Shown one piece after another: positions 23,549 through 32,680 of a stretch of DNA of 48,701 nt. The stretch's first letter is position 1, and each line of letters starts with the position of its first letter. The notes under the pieces were generated by a model, which saw only the letters and a program-made list of their open reading frames with translations, was not told where the DNA came from and searched no databases. The position numbers and the translations under genes were made by a program. The stretch lies in assembly GCA_024403675.1 (NCBI GenBank), contig JAKSRH010000013.1, positions 1 to 48,701 on the forward strand. The letters run 5' to 3'. Origin of the DNA: Saccharofermentans sp. Its GTDB lineage: Bacteria > Bacillota > Clostridia > Saccharofermentanales > Saccharofermentanaceae.

Positions 23549-25798
23549 TTGAACAGAACAATAAAGACAATAGCTGGAAATATCATCCACAAAAAAGGAA
23601 AAAGTTCCACTAATATGCCGAATGCGATTTTACACATCTCGGTTCAGTTTATTGTAGCAATTTCACTTATGTTCTTTACCTTTGGACTCTGGTGGCTAAG
23701 GTGGTTTTACGTTGGCGACGAAGTGTACAACGTAATCATGGTTAACACTCCTCAATCCTATACTGAATATGCTAAGGAAAATGAGATATTCATCAATAAA
23801 AACCTCATGCGCACATGGGATGCCAACTACGACTATATTACTTTTGGCCGTTGGATGCGAAGTGACGACGCATACATGACAGTGGTGTTCCCTTCAAATT
23901 TTGATGAATTAGTTGAATCAGGAGAAGACGCTGACATTCTCACATACTACAGAACAAATTCTTTGGAATATATGTATTACAAAGAAGATTTTATAAAAAA
24001 TGAACTAGAGGGATATAAGCAATACATCAAAGAACAAAAGGGCATTACGATAGCAGAATCAGGTGCTGTAGGCACAAATATATATGGTATCTCTACATCT
24101 AAAGAAGACATACATTCTGCGGCCTATTTTACTAAAATGTTTGCTCGAACTTTTATTCCACTTGTAGCTTTCATTATTGTTCTATATTTATCAATGAGTT
24201 CAGGTACAAATGTTATAGCTGGAGAAAAAGAGCGAGGTACATTCGCAGCTATTCTTATGTCTCCTGCTAAAAGAGTGAACATAGTAATTGGAAATATCCT
24301 TGGTGTCACAATCAAAGCATTGATACCATCCGTGATTTTTTTACTACTTGTCTTCATTCCAACAACGTATAGATCGCTTAGTGGTGTCATCGGATTTTTT
24401 AGCGTATTTTTACTGTTAATAAGTCTAGGTATATTTATCGCTTCCATAACAATACTAATTTCTGTACTAAATGATTCTGTTGTCTCCGCTCAGACAGCCT
24501 TTCTCCCAATATTTCTTGTAATGGTAGCCGTGTGCGTTACTTGCATCCAGAGCGTTGGAGAAGCTGCTAACTTTTACTATATGCTTCCTGTTTATGGACA
24601 TTTTTACGGTATCGGAGACAACATTATTGGCGAAGGAAATATACTTAATACCATCATTTGCCTTATCACTTCAGGCCTTTTCTCATATCTATGCATCTAC
24701 ATTTCGGAAAAGCTCCTTCATATGGAACGATTTACCGTCTCTGGAAATCAAATTACAGATAAGGAAATCCGCAGAGCCGCAAAGCTTGTAGAAGAACAAT
24801 CCCATGATTATGTTTCCAAACCACGTGCTACAATTTTTGATTTTAAGGGCACTAAGAGAATCCCAACTTTAAGTTTCTTTTCTGACCAAATTGTTTATCC
24901 GCTAGTTGTACTTTCAATATTTCAATTATTAGCGCTTATTCCCACAGCCATTATGTATATGCGTAAGCCTGAATATTCTCAGTTCATCTATAGTCTCAAG
25001 GATGTTTCTGGAGTGCCAGAAGTAATAAGTAAATCTTTCGAAATAATGGCAATTTTCCTTGGTGATCCTGCCTTTTTGATTTTTATGTCTATAGGCTACA
25101 TGGGAATTATTATTACGTATTTCCTACGAGTAAAGTATAAGGAAAAGGGCTCATATATAACTTTGGGTCTAGGTGGCACTAATAAACTAAGAAACTATGC
25201 GAAAGGCCTCGCACTTGGTTTATTACTAATGGGTTCTGTTTATCTTGTCCTCATAATCACAGGCCAACTTACTCCATCTATGCCTACCCTTACAGCAGGA
25301 AATATACTAACAATATTTGCAGGAATACTTATGTGGTTACCTCAAGGTGCCGCAGAAGAAGTAATGTTCCGCGGATTTATGCTTCCACGTCAAGGCGCAC
25401 GTTATGGAACAAAGTTTGCACTCATTTTCTCATCAGTTCTTTTCGCAGGATTTCACAGCATGAACGTAGGCTTTACCCCTCTTGCTTTTATCAATCTTTT
25501 CCTTATCGCCTTTTTCTTCGCATTACTAGATTTGTACGCAGGTCACATCTGGTACTCATGCGCAGCACATACAATGTGGAATTTCTTACAAGGAAACGTA
25601 TTTGGATTACAAGTAAGTGGTAACCAAGGAGCCGCTACTTTACTCACTGCAAATTACACTTCAAATGCTAAAGACATCATTACTGGTGGGGCATTTGGAC
25701 CAGAGGGTGGCTTAGCAGTAACCTTTGTCACCATAGTAGCTATCGTTATTTTAGTAGTTATAAAGCGTAGAAATAAGCACTTCCTTCATCAGAATTAA
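23549..25798 (+). CDS. ABC-2 permease fused to CPBP intramembrane protease
   Basis: The 749-residue product starts at a TTG with an AAGGAG site seven bases upstream. Residues 1 to about 400 form a second NatB-like permease (TM near 30-50, extracytoplasmic region, then TMs with SSGTNVIAGEKERGTFAAIL). After a cytoplasmic linker the C-terminal half holds further TMs and a CPBP (Abi/Rce1-like) glutamic protease with EEVMFR (603-608), His636 in AGFHS, and His674/Asn678 in HTMWNF, all catalytic-type residues intact. CPBP proteins process prenylated proteins or peptides and can confer bacteriocin immunity. Its end overlaps the convergent btuD-like gene by 41 bases. Confidence 0.9.
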   Translation: MNRTIKTIAGNIIHKKGKSSTNMPNAILHISVQFIVAISLMFFTFGLWWLRWFYVGDEVYNVIMVNTPQSYTEYAKENEIFINKNLMRTWDANYDYITFGRWMRSDDAYMTVVFPSNFDELVESGEDADILTYYRTNSLEYMYYKEDFIKNELEGYKQYIKEQKGITIAESGAVGTNIYGISTSKEDIHSAAYFTKMFARTFIPLVAFIIVLYLSMSSGTNVIAGEKERGTFAAILMSPAKRVNIVIGNILGVTIKALIPSVIFLLLVFIPTTYRSLSGVIGFFSVFLLLISLGIFIASITILISVLNDSVVSAQTAFLPIFLVMVAVCVTCIQSVGEAANFYYMLPVYGHFYGIGDNIIGEGNILNTIICLITSGLFSYLCIYISEKLLHMERFTVSGNQITDKEIRRAAKLVEEQSHDYVSKPRATIFDFKGTKRIPTLSFFSDQIVYPLVVLSIFQLLALIPTAIMYMRKPEYSQFIYSLKDVSGVPEVISKSFEIMAIFLGDPAFLIFMSIGYMGIIITYFLRVKYKEKGSYITLGLGGTNKLRNYAKGLALGLLLMGSVYLVLIITGQLTPSMPTLTAGNILTIFAGILMWLPQGAAEEVMFRGFMLPRQGARYGTKFALIFSSVLFAGFHSMNVGFTPLAFINLFLIAFFFALLDLYAGHIWYSCAAHTMWNFLQGNVFGLQVSGNQGAATLLTANYTSNAKDIITGGAFGPEGGLAVTFVTIVAIVILVVIKRRNKHFLHQN

Positions 25799-26453
25799 TA
25801 CATTTAAACTGTGTATCAAAAATTGAAGTTAAATCTTCTGTTGTAAGGCAGTCTGTCTCCTTAATAAGTTTGCCGTCCTTCATAAGAAGAATTTTATCTG
25901 CGTACTTTACTGCATCATTAATATCATGAAGAACAATAATAAAAGATTTATTCTCCTTATCACAAAGGTCGCGAACTATATTAAGAATTAATCTCGTATG
26001 CTTAACATCTAAACTAGAGGATGGCTCATCAAGAATTATCCATGGTGCATCTTGGCAAAAACATCTCGCAGCCATAGCACGTTGTTTTTCGCCACCACTT
26101 AAAGTATCAAACAATCTATCTTCAAGTTCATTTATCTGCATGATGGATATAGCATCTTCAACCTTCTTCACATCAACAGAGTTAAGGCCTCCAAAGAACT
26201 TCTTTGGATTATAGCGTCCAAGCTCCACATACTCTCTTACTGTAAGATTTATTATTCCTAATGTTTCCTGGGCAACATAAGCAATATTGCCCTTAGCGTA
26301 CTTATCCACTATTGCCTTAACGAGTGTAGACTTGCCGCAGCCATTTGGGCCTAATACTACATAAACTTTACCCTCTGTAAAATCAAAAGAAAAATCATCA
26401 AGAGCCTTCTTGGAGCCATAAGACACTGTAAGATTTTTTACATCAATACTCAT
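25758..26453 (-). CDS. Cobalamin/siderophore-type ABC importer ATPase (BtuD-like)
   Basis: The 231-residue ATPase has Walker A GPNGCGKST (about 34-42), signature LSGGEKQR and Walker B with DEPSSSLD, followed by the HDIND switch region. The FepC/BtuD family pairs with FecCD-type permeases, and the start overlaps the permease stop by four bases. It is the last gene of the riboswitch-controlled operon. No terminator is seen, and its 3' end overlaps the convergent permease-protease gene. Confidence 0.92.
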   Translation of the reverse strand: MSIDVKNLTVSYGSKKALDDFSFDFTEGKVYVVLGPNGCGKSTLVKAIVDKYAKGNIAYVAQETLGIINLTVREYVELGRYNPKKFFGGLNSVDVKKVEDAISIMQINELEDRLFDTLSGGEKQRAMAARCFCQDAPWIILDEPSSSLDVKHTRLILNIVRDLCDKENKSFIIVLHDINDAVKYADKILLMKDGKLIKETDCLTTEDLTSIFDTQFKCINSDEGSAYFYAL

Positions 26454-27475
26454 CGTCTTACCCTCCTATTCTTAAGGAGAAGATAGAGGAAATAAGGACC
26501 TCCGATAATATCAGTAATGGCACCTACAGCAATTTCACCAGGATTTAAAATGCTCTTAGCAGCAATATCACAAACAGTCATAAACACCGCACCAACAAAA
26601 AAGCACATAATCGCCTTTTGTCTTGCTTTATTTATTCTAAAAAATGAAACCACGTGAGGAATTACAAGGCCCACAAAACCAATAATACCTGAGTTTGCTA
26701 CACATATTGCAAGCATAAAAGATGCCGCTGTCATCAAAATACCTAAGGAAACATTCATGTTTACACCAAGGGATGTCGCTGTCTCCTTGCCAAGTTTTAA
26801 GATATCAATTCTAGGAGCAAAGATAAAAATAATAGAATTAAAAATGATTGCCGATACTATAAGCACAGATAGTTTGTCACTTGTAGAAAAAGTAAAGGAA
26901 CCAAGCATCCACATATAGATTTTTTCCATACTATCTTTTTGGTGTGTCATTATTAATGTAATAAGTCCGCTAGTAACAGACGAAATGGCAATACCCGCAA
27001 GAAGCGTAGATGAAGGATCAAATTCTCCACCAATTCTTGCTATACCAAATACAATGATCCAAGTGACAAGAGCACCAATAATAGCCGCTATATAATTACC
27101 TGTAATGCTACCACCAATAATAGGGCCTGATAATCCAAGCATAATGGAAATAGATGCACCAAGCGCACTGCCTGAGGACACGCCCAGGACAGAAGGATCA
27201 GCCATCGGATTTTTGAAAAGGCCCTGCATAACAGAACCAATTACCGCTAAACTTCCACCAATAACTGCTGCAGTAAATGCACGGGGAATTCTGATTTTTT
27301 CAATAATAATCAAGGCGGATTTCGATAGCTCATCTTTGTTTCCTGAAAGGTACAAAAGAACTTCCTTTAATGTAACGTTACTACTTCCGAGACAACAGGA
27401 AACTGCCACCGCAGCAAAAGCCGCGATGACAGCTACCAATAACTTCAAATAAAAGTGTAAATTATGCTGCCTCAT
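26450..27475 (-). CDS. Cobalamin-type ABC importer permease (BtuC/FecCD family)
   Basis: The product (341 residues from the ATG at 27475) has about ten TMs and family motifs: GGSLAVIGSVMQGLFKNPMA, DPSVLGVSSGSALGA, LLAGIAISSV and FVGLVIPHVVSFF, the last being the coupling region. An ATG five codons earlier is also in frame; neither start has a strong ribosome binding site, and both overlap the end of the binding-protein gene, so translation is likely coupled. The upstream cobalamin riboswitch indicates corrinoid as substrate. Confidence 0.9.
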   Translation of the reverse strand: MRQHNLHFYLKLLVAVIAAFAAVAVSCCLGSSNVTLKEVLLYLSGNKDELSKSALIIIEKIRIPRAFTAAVIGGSLAVIGSVMQGLFKNPMADPSVLGVSSGSALGASISIMLGLSGPIIGGSITGNYIAAIIGALVTWIIVFGIARIGGEFDPSSTLLAGIAISSVTSGLITLIMTHQKDSMEKIYMWMLGSFTFSTSDKLSVLIVSAIIFNSIIFIFAPRIDILKLGKETATSLGVNMNVSLGILMTAASFMLAICVANSGIIGFVGLVIPHVVSFFRINKARQKAIMCFFVGAVFMTVCDIAAKSILNPGEIAVGAITDIIGGPYFLYLLLKNRRVRR

Positions 27476-28412
27476 ACTCTGCAATAGCATCTACGAGAAT
27501 CTGAACAGCCTCTACGTTACGTGGAGTCTGTCTTACGAAAATATTCTCATCAACAGCAATTACTCTACCCTCCTGAACTGCTGTAAGAGCAGAATATGGC
27601 TCAAGAGAAATAAAATCATCATATGTCCATGTGCTGATTACAATAAAGTCTGGGTCCATGTCGATGAGTGTCTCTGGATCAAGCATTGCCCACTGATCAA
27701 GATCACCAGCTGCATTCTTAGCACCAGAAGCTGTGATAATACCATCAATGAAAGATCCACCACCTGCAGACCAATCACCGTACTCACCATAACTTACTAC
27801 ATAATAAACTGTAGCATCTGTATCAACTGCCTCAATAGCGTCGAGATCTGCCTGTACATCAGCAATAAGATCCTCAGCTACATCCTCTGCATCAACATAA
27901 GAAGCAACTTCTGCGATAAGATCAAGCATACCATCAATAGAAGTACCCTCTGATACCATTACGCAATCAATACCATACTCATTAAATGCAGCGATTGTAT
28001 CCTCATCAACAAAATCAGATACGAGTACAACTGTAGGCTCAACTGCAGCAATAGCCTCTACATCAAGAGCATAAAGATCACCAACTACAGGATAGTTAAA
28101 TACCTCTTCTGGATAATCATCATAAGTAGATACACCAACGAGCTTGTCCTCAGCGCCAAGAGCAAAGATAATCTCTGTTACTTCTGGGGAAAGACTTACT
28201 ACTCTGATATCAGAATCAACATCTACAACAGTAGCTTCTGTTTCCTCTGCTGTTGTCTCTACAACCTCTGTCTCTTCAGCTTCTGTTTCCTCTGCTGTTT
28301 CCTCTGCAACAGTAGTCTCTACAGACTCATCAGCTGTCTCGTCATCCTTAGAACAAGCTGCAATACTCATCACAAGTGCAGCTGCGAGGATAACACTCAT
28401 AGCCTTCTTCAT
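27462..28412 (-). CDS. Cobalamin-binding lipoprotein (BtuF-like) with acidic linker
   Basis: The 316-residue product has a lipoprotein signal (MKKAMSVILAAALVMSIAAC, lipid on C20), then a linker of about 45 residues made almost only of E, T, A and V, then a type III periplasmic-binding fold with RVVSLSPEVTEIIFALGAED and GEYGDWSAGGGSFIDGII. It should capture corrinoids on the outer face of the membrane for the BtuC/BtuD-like pair. The acidic linker probably spans the cell wall. The cobalamin riboswitch directly precedes it, which is the main evidence for the substrate. Confidence 0.92.
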   Translation of the reverse strand: MKKAMSVILAAALVMSIAACSKDDETADESVETTVAEETAEETEAEETEVVETTAEETEATVVDVDSDIRVVSLSPEVTEIIFALGAEDKLVGVSTYDDYPEEVFNYPVVGDLYALDVEAIAAVEPTVVLVSDFVDEDTIAAFNEYGIDCVMVSEGTSIDGMLDLIAEVASYVDAEDVAEDLIADVQADLDAIEAVDTDATVYYVVSYGEYGDWSAGGGSFIDGIITASGAKNAAGDLDQWAMLDPETLIDMDPDFIVISTWTYDDFISLEPYSALTAVQEGRVIAVDENIFVRQTPRNVEAVQILVDAIAEYEAA

Positions 28413-28468
28413 AAAAATGACCTTTCTTACTCATACCGCCCTCCGCAGTATAGTAAAACAAATAAAAC

Positions 28469-28632
28469 TCATCGGCAGGTTTCCTGGCTCATGACCTTAA
28501 AGGTATCTCCCTTCTCAAGCAAAGCTCAATGGTAATGAGATTCCATATGGCCATTAACAGTAGCGGGGGCTGTCACGGATTTACACCGTGTTCCCTTTTA
28601 CCCCTTGTTACAGGGCACCGACGGCACGGTTA
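28469..28632 (-). promoter_or_regulatory. Cobalamin riboswitch
   Basis: The minus strand shows the conserved core in order: the GGTGCCCTGTAAC start, GGGAACACGGTGTAAATCC (28576-28596 region), the AGCCCCCGCTACTGT block (28558-28572) and the B12 box GAGCCAGGAAACCTGCC (28474-28490). These are diagnostic of the adenosylcobalamin-type aptamer. The B12 box lies about 60 bases from the btuF-like start, suggesting control of translation or of a short downstream terminator. A TATAAT element lies at 28634-28639, right at the stop codon of the upstream gene. Confidence 0.95.
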
Positions 28633-28633
28633 A

Positions 28634-28639
28634 TTATAT
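28634..28639 (-). promoter_or_regulatory. -10 element of the cobalamin operon promoter
   Basis: A perfect TATAAT on the minus strand is placed so that transcription would start just before the riboswitch aptamer. A weak TTATTA stands 16 bases upstream, inside the end of the membrane protein gene. Confidence 0.5.
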
Positions 28640-28640
28640 A

Positions 28641-30188
28641 TCAATTACACTCGATAATAACCCAACGGATATTTAGTGAATCTGTCAAATTTGAGGAGCA
28701 TGTATTATCGTAAACTATTGAATATCTATCAGACGCATAGGTGTTGATTTCGTAGAGAAGCTCTGAATCTCCTGTGCCCATATCAAGAATAAAGGCATCT
28801 GGATGATACTGATCACAGAAAACATCAAGATCATAAAGATTACTAATATTCATCTTGCCTCTAATATGGTCCACACCTGAATACTCTGACATAAATGGAT
28901 CTATACGATTATCTATATGAACTGGAACATCATAAAAAGCAAGCCATGATCCTGTATTAAATGTATTAAATACTCTCTCATAACCCTGTGCCTTAACATA
29001 ATCGACAACACCTATATCATAAGCAGCCATAGCTTCAATATCATGCATAGTGTTTGTCTTAAAATACTTTGTGCCATAAGTAACACCCGAATACAAAGTA
29101 AGAGCTGCACAAGCGAGAACAAGAATCTTATAGGACATATCAGAAATAGAAATCTTCTCTACTCTAATTCTAAATACATTCTTGTTAACCCAATTGAGAA
29201 GCGACTCTATCTCCTCTGGTGCAAAAAGCAAATAAACAATAGATAAATAAAGAACAAATCTAGTGTACTTACATGTAGCTACAAAGAACATTGCAAACAA
29301 TGCTACTTCAGTGATTTTCTTCTTATCAAACTGTCTTACCTTCTCATTTGTCATGAATCCAACAAATACGAGAAGAATTGCAATTGACTGGAATACAGAA
29401 AACTTGTGTGGCTGCCATTCTTCAACAAACGCCCAAATATCTGTAGCGCCCATCTGCTTAAGACCAAATGTCCATATACGAATACCAATAGGATTAATAA
29501 GTGTCACGCCAAATGCAATAACGATACTACCTAAGTACCAAAGACCATTTTGTACTTTCTTAAAAACAAATTCTATAACTACAAATACGGCCATAACCAT
29601 AAAGAACACAGGTAAAATACCACCGTGAAGCCATGCCAACGCATAAGAAAGTCCTACAAAAGTTGCCGCTTTTGCTTTGTAGCTCATTTCGTTTCTAAAC
29701 ATAACTACAATAAGCACCATAATTGCAAGTGCAGAAGTAACGGAAGGTCTTACATTATAATCTGGAAAACCTCCGAGAAATGGCACAAGAACTAAAACTA
29801 AAGAGCTAATTAGAGGGTGCGCTTTATCCCTTAAATAATTTACACCAATAAATACTGTACCTAGATTAAAAATAGCGCCTACAAGAATAACGCCCCAAAG
29901 GCCAAGCATCTTGTACATAAATCCAAGAAGGAAGTACCAACCTTCTTCATGTGCTGTCCATGTTAAATCAGGGTGCCAGCTATATACCTCTTCAAGCATA
30001 AAATGACCACCAGATATTCCATCAAGACCTGTCTTAATCTGGATAGCAGTATCACCAACCATGCCATACATACTAGCTACTGCAGTAAAGGGATTAAATG
30101 CATATAAAGCAACAAGCACCATCAATAAAAATGATGCTGAACTATACTTGTACTTTTTCTTTGTTTTAAGCGATGACACTGAATACAT
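28641..30188 (-). CDS. Polytopic membrane protein, possible GT-C-type glycosyltransferase
   Basis: I do not recognise a characterised family. The 515-residue product has 11 or 12 TMs over residues 15-380, a conserved acidic pair near an early extracytoplasmic loop (GDTAIQIKTGLDG and SWHPDLTWTAHEEGWYF), and a soluble C-terminal domain of about 130 residues (VFNTFNTGSWLAFYDVPVHI, DNRIDPFMSEYSG). This plan resembles lipid-linked-sugar GT-C glycosyltransferases (PMT/ArnT group), where the early acidic loop binds metal. It stands alone between the lipoprotein operon and the cobalamin operon. Function is a guess from topology. Confidence 0.85.
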   Translation of the reverse strand: MYSVSSLKTKKKYKYSSASFLLMVLVALYAFNPFTAVASMYGMVGDTAIQIKTGLDGISGGHFMLEEVYSWHPDLTWTAHEEGWYFLLGFMYKMLGLWGVILVGAIFNLGTVFIGVNYLRDKAHPLISSLVLVLVPFLGGFPDYNVRPSVTSALAIMVLIVVMFRNEMSYKAKAATFVGLSYALAWLHGGILPVFFMVMAVFVVIEFVFKKVQNGLWYLGSIVIAFGVTLINPIGIRIWTFGLKQMGATDIWAFVEEWQPHKFSVFQSIAILLVFVGFMTNEKVRQFDKKKITEVALFAMFFVATCKYTRFVLYLSIVYLLFAPEEIESLLNWVNKNVFRIRVEKISISDMSYKILVLACAALTLYSGVTYGTKYFKTNTMHDIEAMAAYDIGVVDYVKAQGYERVFNTFNTGSWLAFYDVPVHIDNRIDPFMSEYSGVDHIRGKMNISNLYDLDVFCDQYHPDAFILDMGTGDSELLYEINTYASDRYSIVYDNTCSSNLTDSLNIRWVIIECN

Positions 30189-30216
30189 GGCTGTATTTTA
30201 TCAAAATGTTTTAAAC

Positions 30217-30256
30217 AAAAAAACCCGTCCTAACTTAAATAGTTAAGACGGGTTTA
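30217..30256 (-). terminator. Rho-independent terminator of the CbiG-like/lipoprotein operon
   Basis: AAACCCGTC and GACGGGTTT arms with inner TAACT/AGTTA form a long stem (30221-30255) with one mismatch. On the minus strand it runs into TTTTTTTG. It lies 25 bases after the stop of the second large lipoprotein. Confidence 0.88.
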
Positions 30257-30279
30257 TTATAAGAATCAAACTAGAAGAA

Positions 30280-32676
30280 TTATCCTCTCTCGTTCATAAC
30301 AGTGTTTACTCTGTTTTCAAGAATATCTGTAACCTGATCAATACTCTTCTGTCCAGAAAGATATGCTGGAATCTCTTCTGAAATAATAACTGTAATTGAT
30401 GGGTCACTAATAACTACATGTCCTGTAGAAATGATGTCTGATTCAAAAGTATTTACAATAGACTTATCAAGCTCAACACCTGCACTTGGTCTGCCAGACA
30501 TAGAGAAATTACCCTCGCCTCTAACTGACTTATTGTAGTAATCAATCATGTCATTTGCTGTAGACTCAAATGCACTAATCTTAACAGGGAATGACCATGT
30601 CTGTGAAATAGAAATTTGTGCCTTCTCACCAAGAAGAATTTCTACAAATTCCCAACATGCATCAACATCTATGGCCTGACTAGAAATAGCTACAGAGTTA
30701 TAAGTTAAGATTTCTGGTCCTCTAGCGTCATAAGAAGGAAGGCCAAGAATCACCTGATTCTGAGGTCCATTATCAGAATTATAACTATCAAGATATGAAG
30801 CAAAACCACTGAAGGAAGTGTAAGACGCTGCAGGTGCTTCCCAGGAATCTGTCCACATCATCTCGTCATCCTCATACTCGAAGTGCTCGTTTACATTATC
30901 CTTTACATAATCTGCTAATTCATTAAATGCTTCATTATTGTAGCTTGCCTTACCACCATCAATAAAGAGGTCATTCATAGAATCAACACACGCTGTAAAG
31001 TAATCAACCTGACCAAGAGTAATAGGGTCATCACCATTACATACCTTATCAACAAAAGTCTTATACTCGTCAAAAGTAAACCCTGTCTGACCAGACTTTA
31101 CATTTTTCTTGTCAGTAATAATACCCATCATGTAGAAGGAAGTTGGAATCTGGAAAAGCTTACCATCAACCTTGGCACCATCAAACACATTACTAAAATA
31201 ACCAGACACACCAAACTCATTCATATATGAAGTGAGGTCTGTAAGATAAGCTTCATTATTAAGCTGTCCATATGGGAAACCACCAATAATAATGTCAGGA
31301 CCATCACCATTCATAAGATCAATAGCAAGCTGATTACTTAATTCAGCCTGTGCCTGATTGTACATCTGATTCCACTCTTCCTGATTCAAATTAGAAGTGT
31401 AATCCATATTATCGTCGAGATTATAGCTTTCATCTACAATAAGGAAATAATCTGGATTTGTCTCATTGTAATCAACGATTGCATCTGCTGTAGCAACATC
31501 TATACTACTAAGGCAACATACTTCAAGGATTGTCTTTCCTGCATTAGGATTGCTATCTGCCTTTGTCATAACAACAATGCTTGTTTCTGTTTTTGATTCA
31601 GCATATGGAGCATAATTATCAATCTGTGAGAAGAATGTTACGGAATTATCATCAATATCAAGAAGTGAATAAGTATTAATCTCTGCCTTATTTACACTAC
31701 AGTTATTAAAATCCAATACAGAAACTGCTTCACCATTATCAAAATCAAGCTTATAGACACCTGAAGTGCTTACAGAATATGCAGCGCCATTAGCTGTTGC
31801 AATGTTATATGTGTTTATATCTTTAAGCCAGTCTGTATCCTTAACTTCTTCCATCTTTCCGTTAGTAAGATCCAAAGTGTACAGGCCAGAACTACCTTCA
31901 GTACTAGCAATAACAATTCCAGTTGTCTCACTTGATGAAAGGATTTTATCGATATTCCAGAAAGACTCATTAGGGAATAATTCTCCCATATTTACGGAAA
32001 GCTTTGAGCCAGACTTATCAGTAATCTCAAGTCTATAAGTAGAACCGTTATCATTAGGAATCCAATACTTTTCCACTTTATAATCGCCTACTTTTTCTAC
32101 GCCTTCACTGTACTCATCCTCATTATAAGTCTGATTAGATGTATCGTTTGTAGTTGGAACTGGCTTACCAATCTCACCTGTTTTAAGATCAATAGTAACC
32201 TCAAATAATTCCTCTTCCCATGTCCTTTCATCATAAACGGTGAGTATACCTGTAGCTGTACTACCATCTACAGTAATATCGCCAAAATAAGAATTCTCTT
32301 CATCAGAAACTGTACTCAAATTAATACTCTGAGTAATATTACCGGACTTATCAAAAACAACTAAATCATTAACTTCATAGTCTCTCCAGTTATCAGTATC
32401 CCAGTCAAAATCTGCTGGAATAGTTTTACTACCGCCAACTCTCATAACATAACTATCTTCAAAGCTATCACAATACTCAAAATAGATATAATCGTAATTG
32501 GTGCCATCCTTATAATAAGCACCTGACAAATCGATTTTTTCTACTGTATACCAAGGTGCGTCATCTGGAATGACTTCTCCCTGTTTTTTCTTCTTGTTAC
32601 ATCCGGATACAAATATAGTTCCGAATAACATAGAAGCGATTAGCGAACCAGCAATAATTTTTCGCCACGTTTTCAT
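30280..32676 (-). CDS. Large lipoprotein with beta-rich N-terminal region and solute-binding domain, copy 2
   Basis: The 798-residue product has a lipoprotein signal (lipobox VSGC, C26), then about 350 residues of short repeated beta-strand segments that alternate with acidic loops, suggesting a propeller-like domain, then a C-terminal family-1 extracellular solute-binding fold (about 385-790) with NETNPDYFLIV, LMNGDGPDIIIGG and DACWEFVEILLGEKAQ. It begins four bases after its paralogue, whose last codons supply the ribosome binding site. No permease or ATPase genes accompany it. It may be a surface sensor or an orphan binding protein. Confidence 0.88.
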   Translation of the reverse strand: MKTWRKIIAGSLIASMLFGTIFVSGCNKKKKQGEVIPDDAPWYTVEKIDLSGAYYKDGTNYDYIYFEYCDSFEDSYVMRVGGSKTIPADFDWDTDNWRDYEVNDLVVFDKSGNITQSINLSTVSDEENSYFGDITVDGSTATGILTVYDERTWEEELFEVTIDLKTGEIGKPVPTTNDTSNQTYNEDEYSEGVEKVGDYKVEKYWIPNDNGSTYRLEITDKSGSKLSVNMGELFPNESFWNIDKILSSSETTGIVIASTEGSSGLYTLDLTNGKMEEVKDTDWLKDINTYNIATANGAAYSVSTSGVYKLDFDNGEAVSVLDFNNCSVNKAEINTYSLLDIDDNSVTFFSQIDNYAPYAESKTETSIVVMTKADSNPNAGKTILEVCCLSSIDVATADAIVDYNETNPDYFLIVDESYNLDDNMDYTSNLNQEEWNQMYNQAQAELSNQLAIDLMNGDGPDIIIGGFPYGQLNNEAYLTDLTSYMNEFGVSGYFSNVFDGAKVDGKLFQIPTSFYMMGIITDKKNVKSGQTGFTFDEYKTFVDKVCNGDDPITLGQVDYFTACVDSMNDLFIDGGKASYNNEAFNELADYVKDNVNEHFEYEDDEMMWTDSWEAPAASYTSFSGFASYLDSYNSDNGPQNQVILGLPSYDARGPEILTYNSVAISSQAIDVDACWEFVEILLGEKAQISISQTWSFPVKISAFESTANDMIDYYNKSVRGEGNFSMSGRPSAGVELDKSIVNTFESDIISTGHVVISDPSITVIISEEIPAYLSGQKSIDQVTDILENRVNTVMNERG

Positions 32677-32680
32677 TTTC

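Noticed and set aside
15796..25798. Mobile element or genomic island around the ABC genes and tRNA-Cys
   Set aside because: No integrase, transposase, direct repeat of the tRNA 3' end or sharp change of base use was seen.
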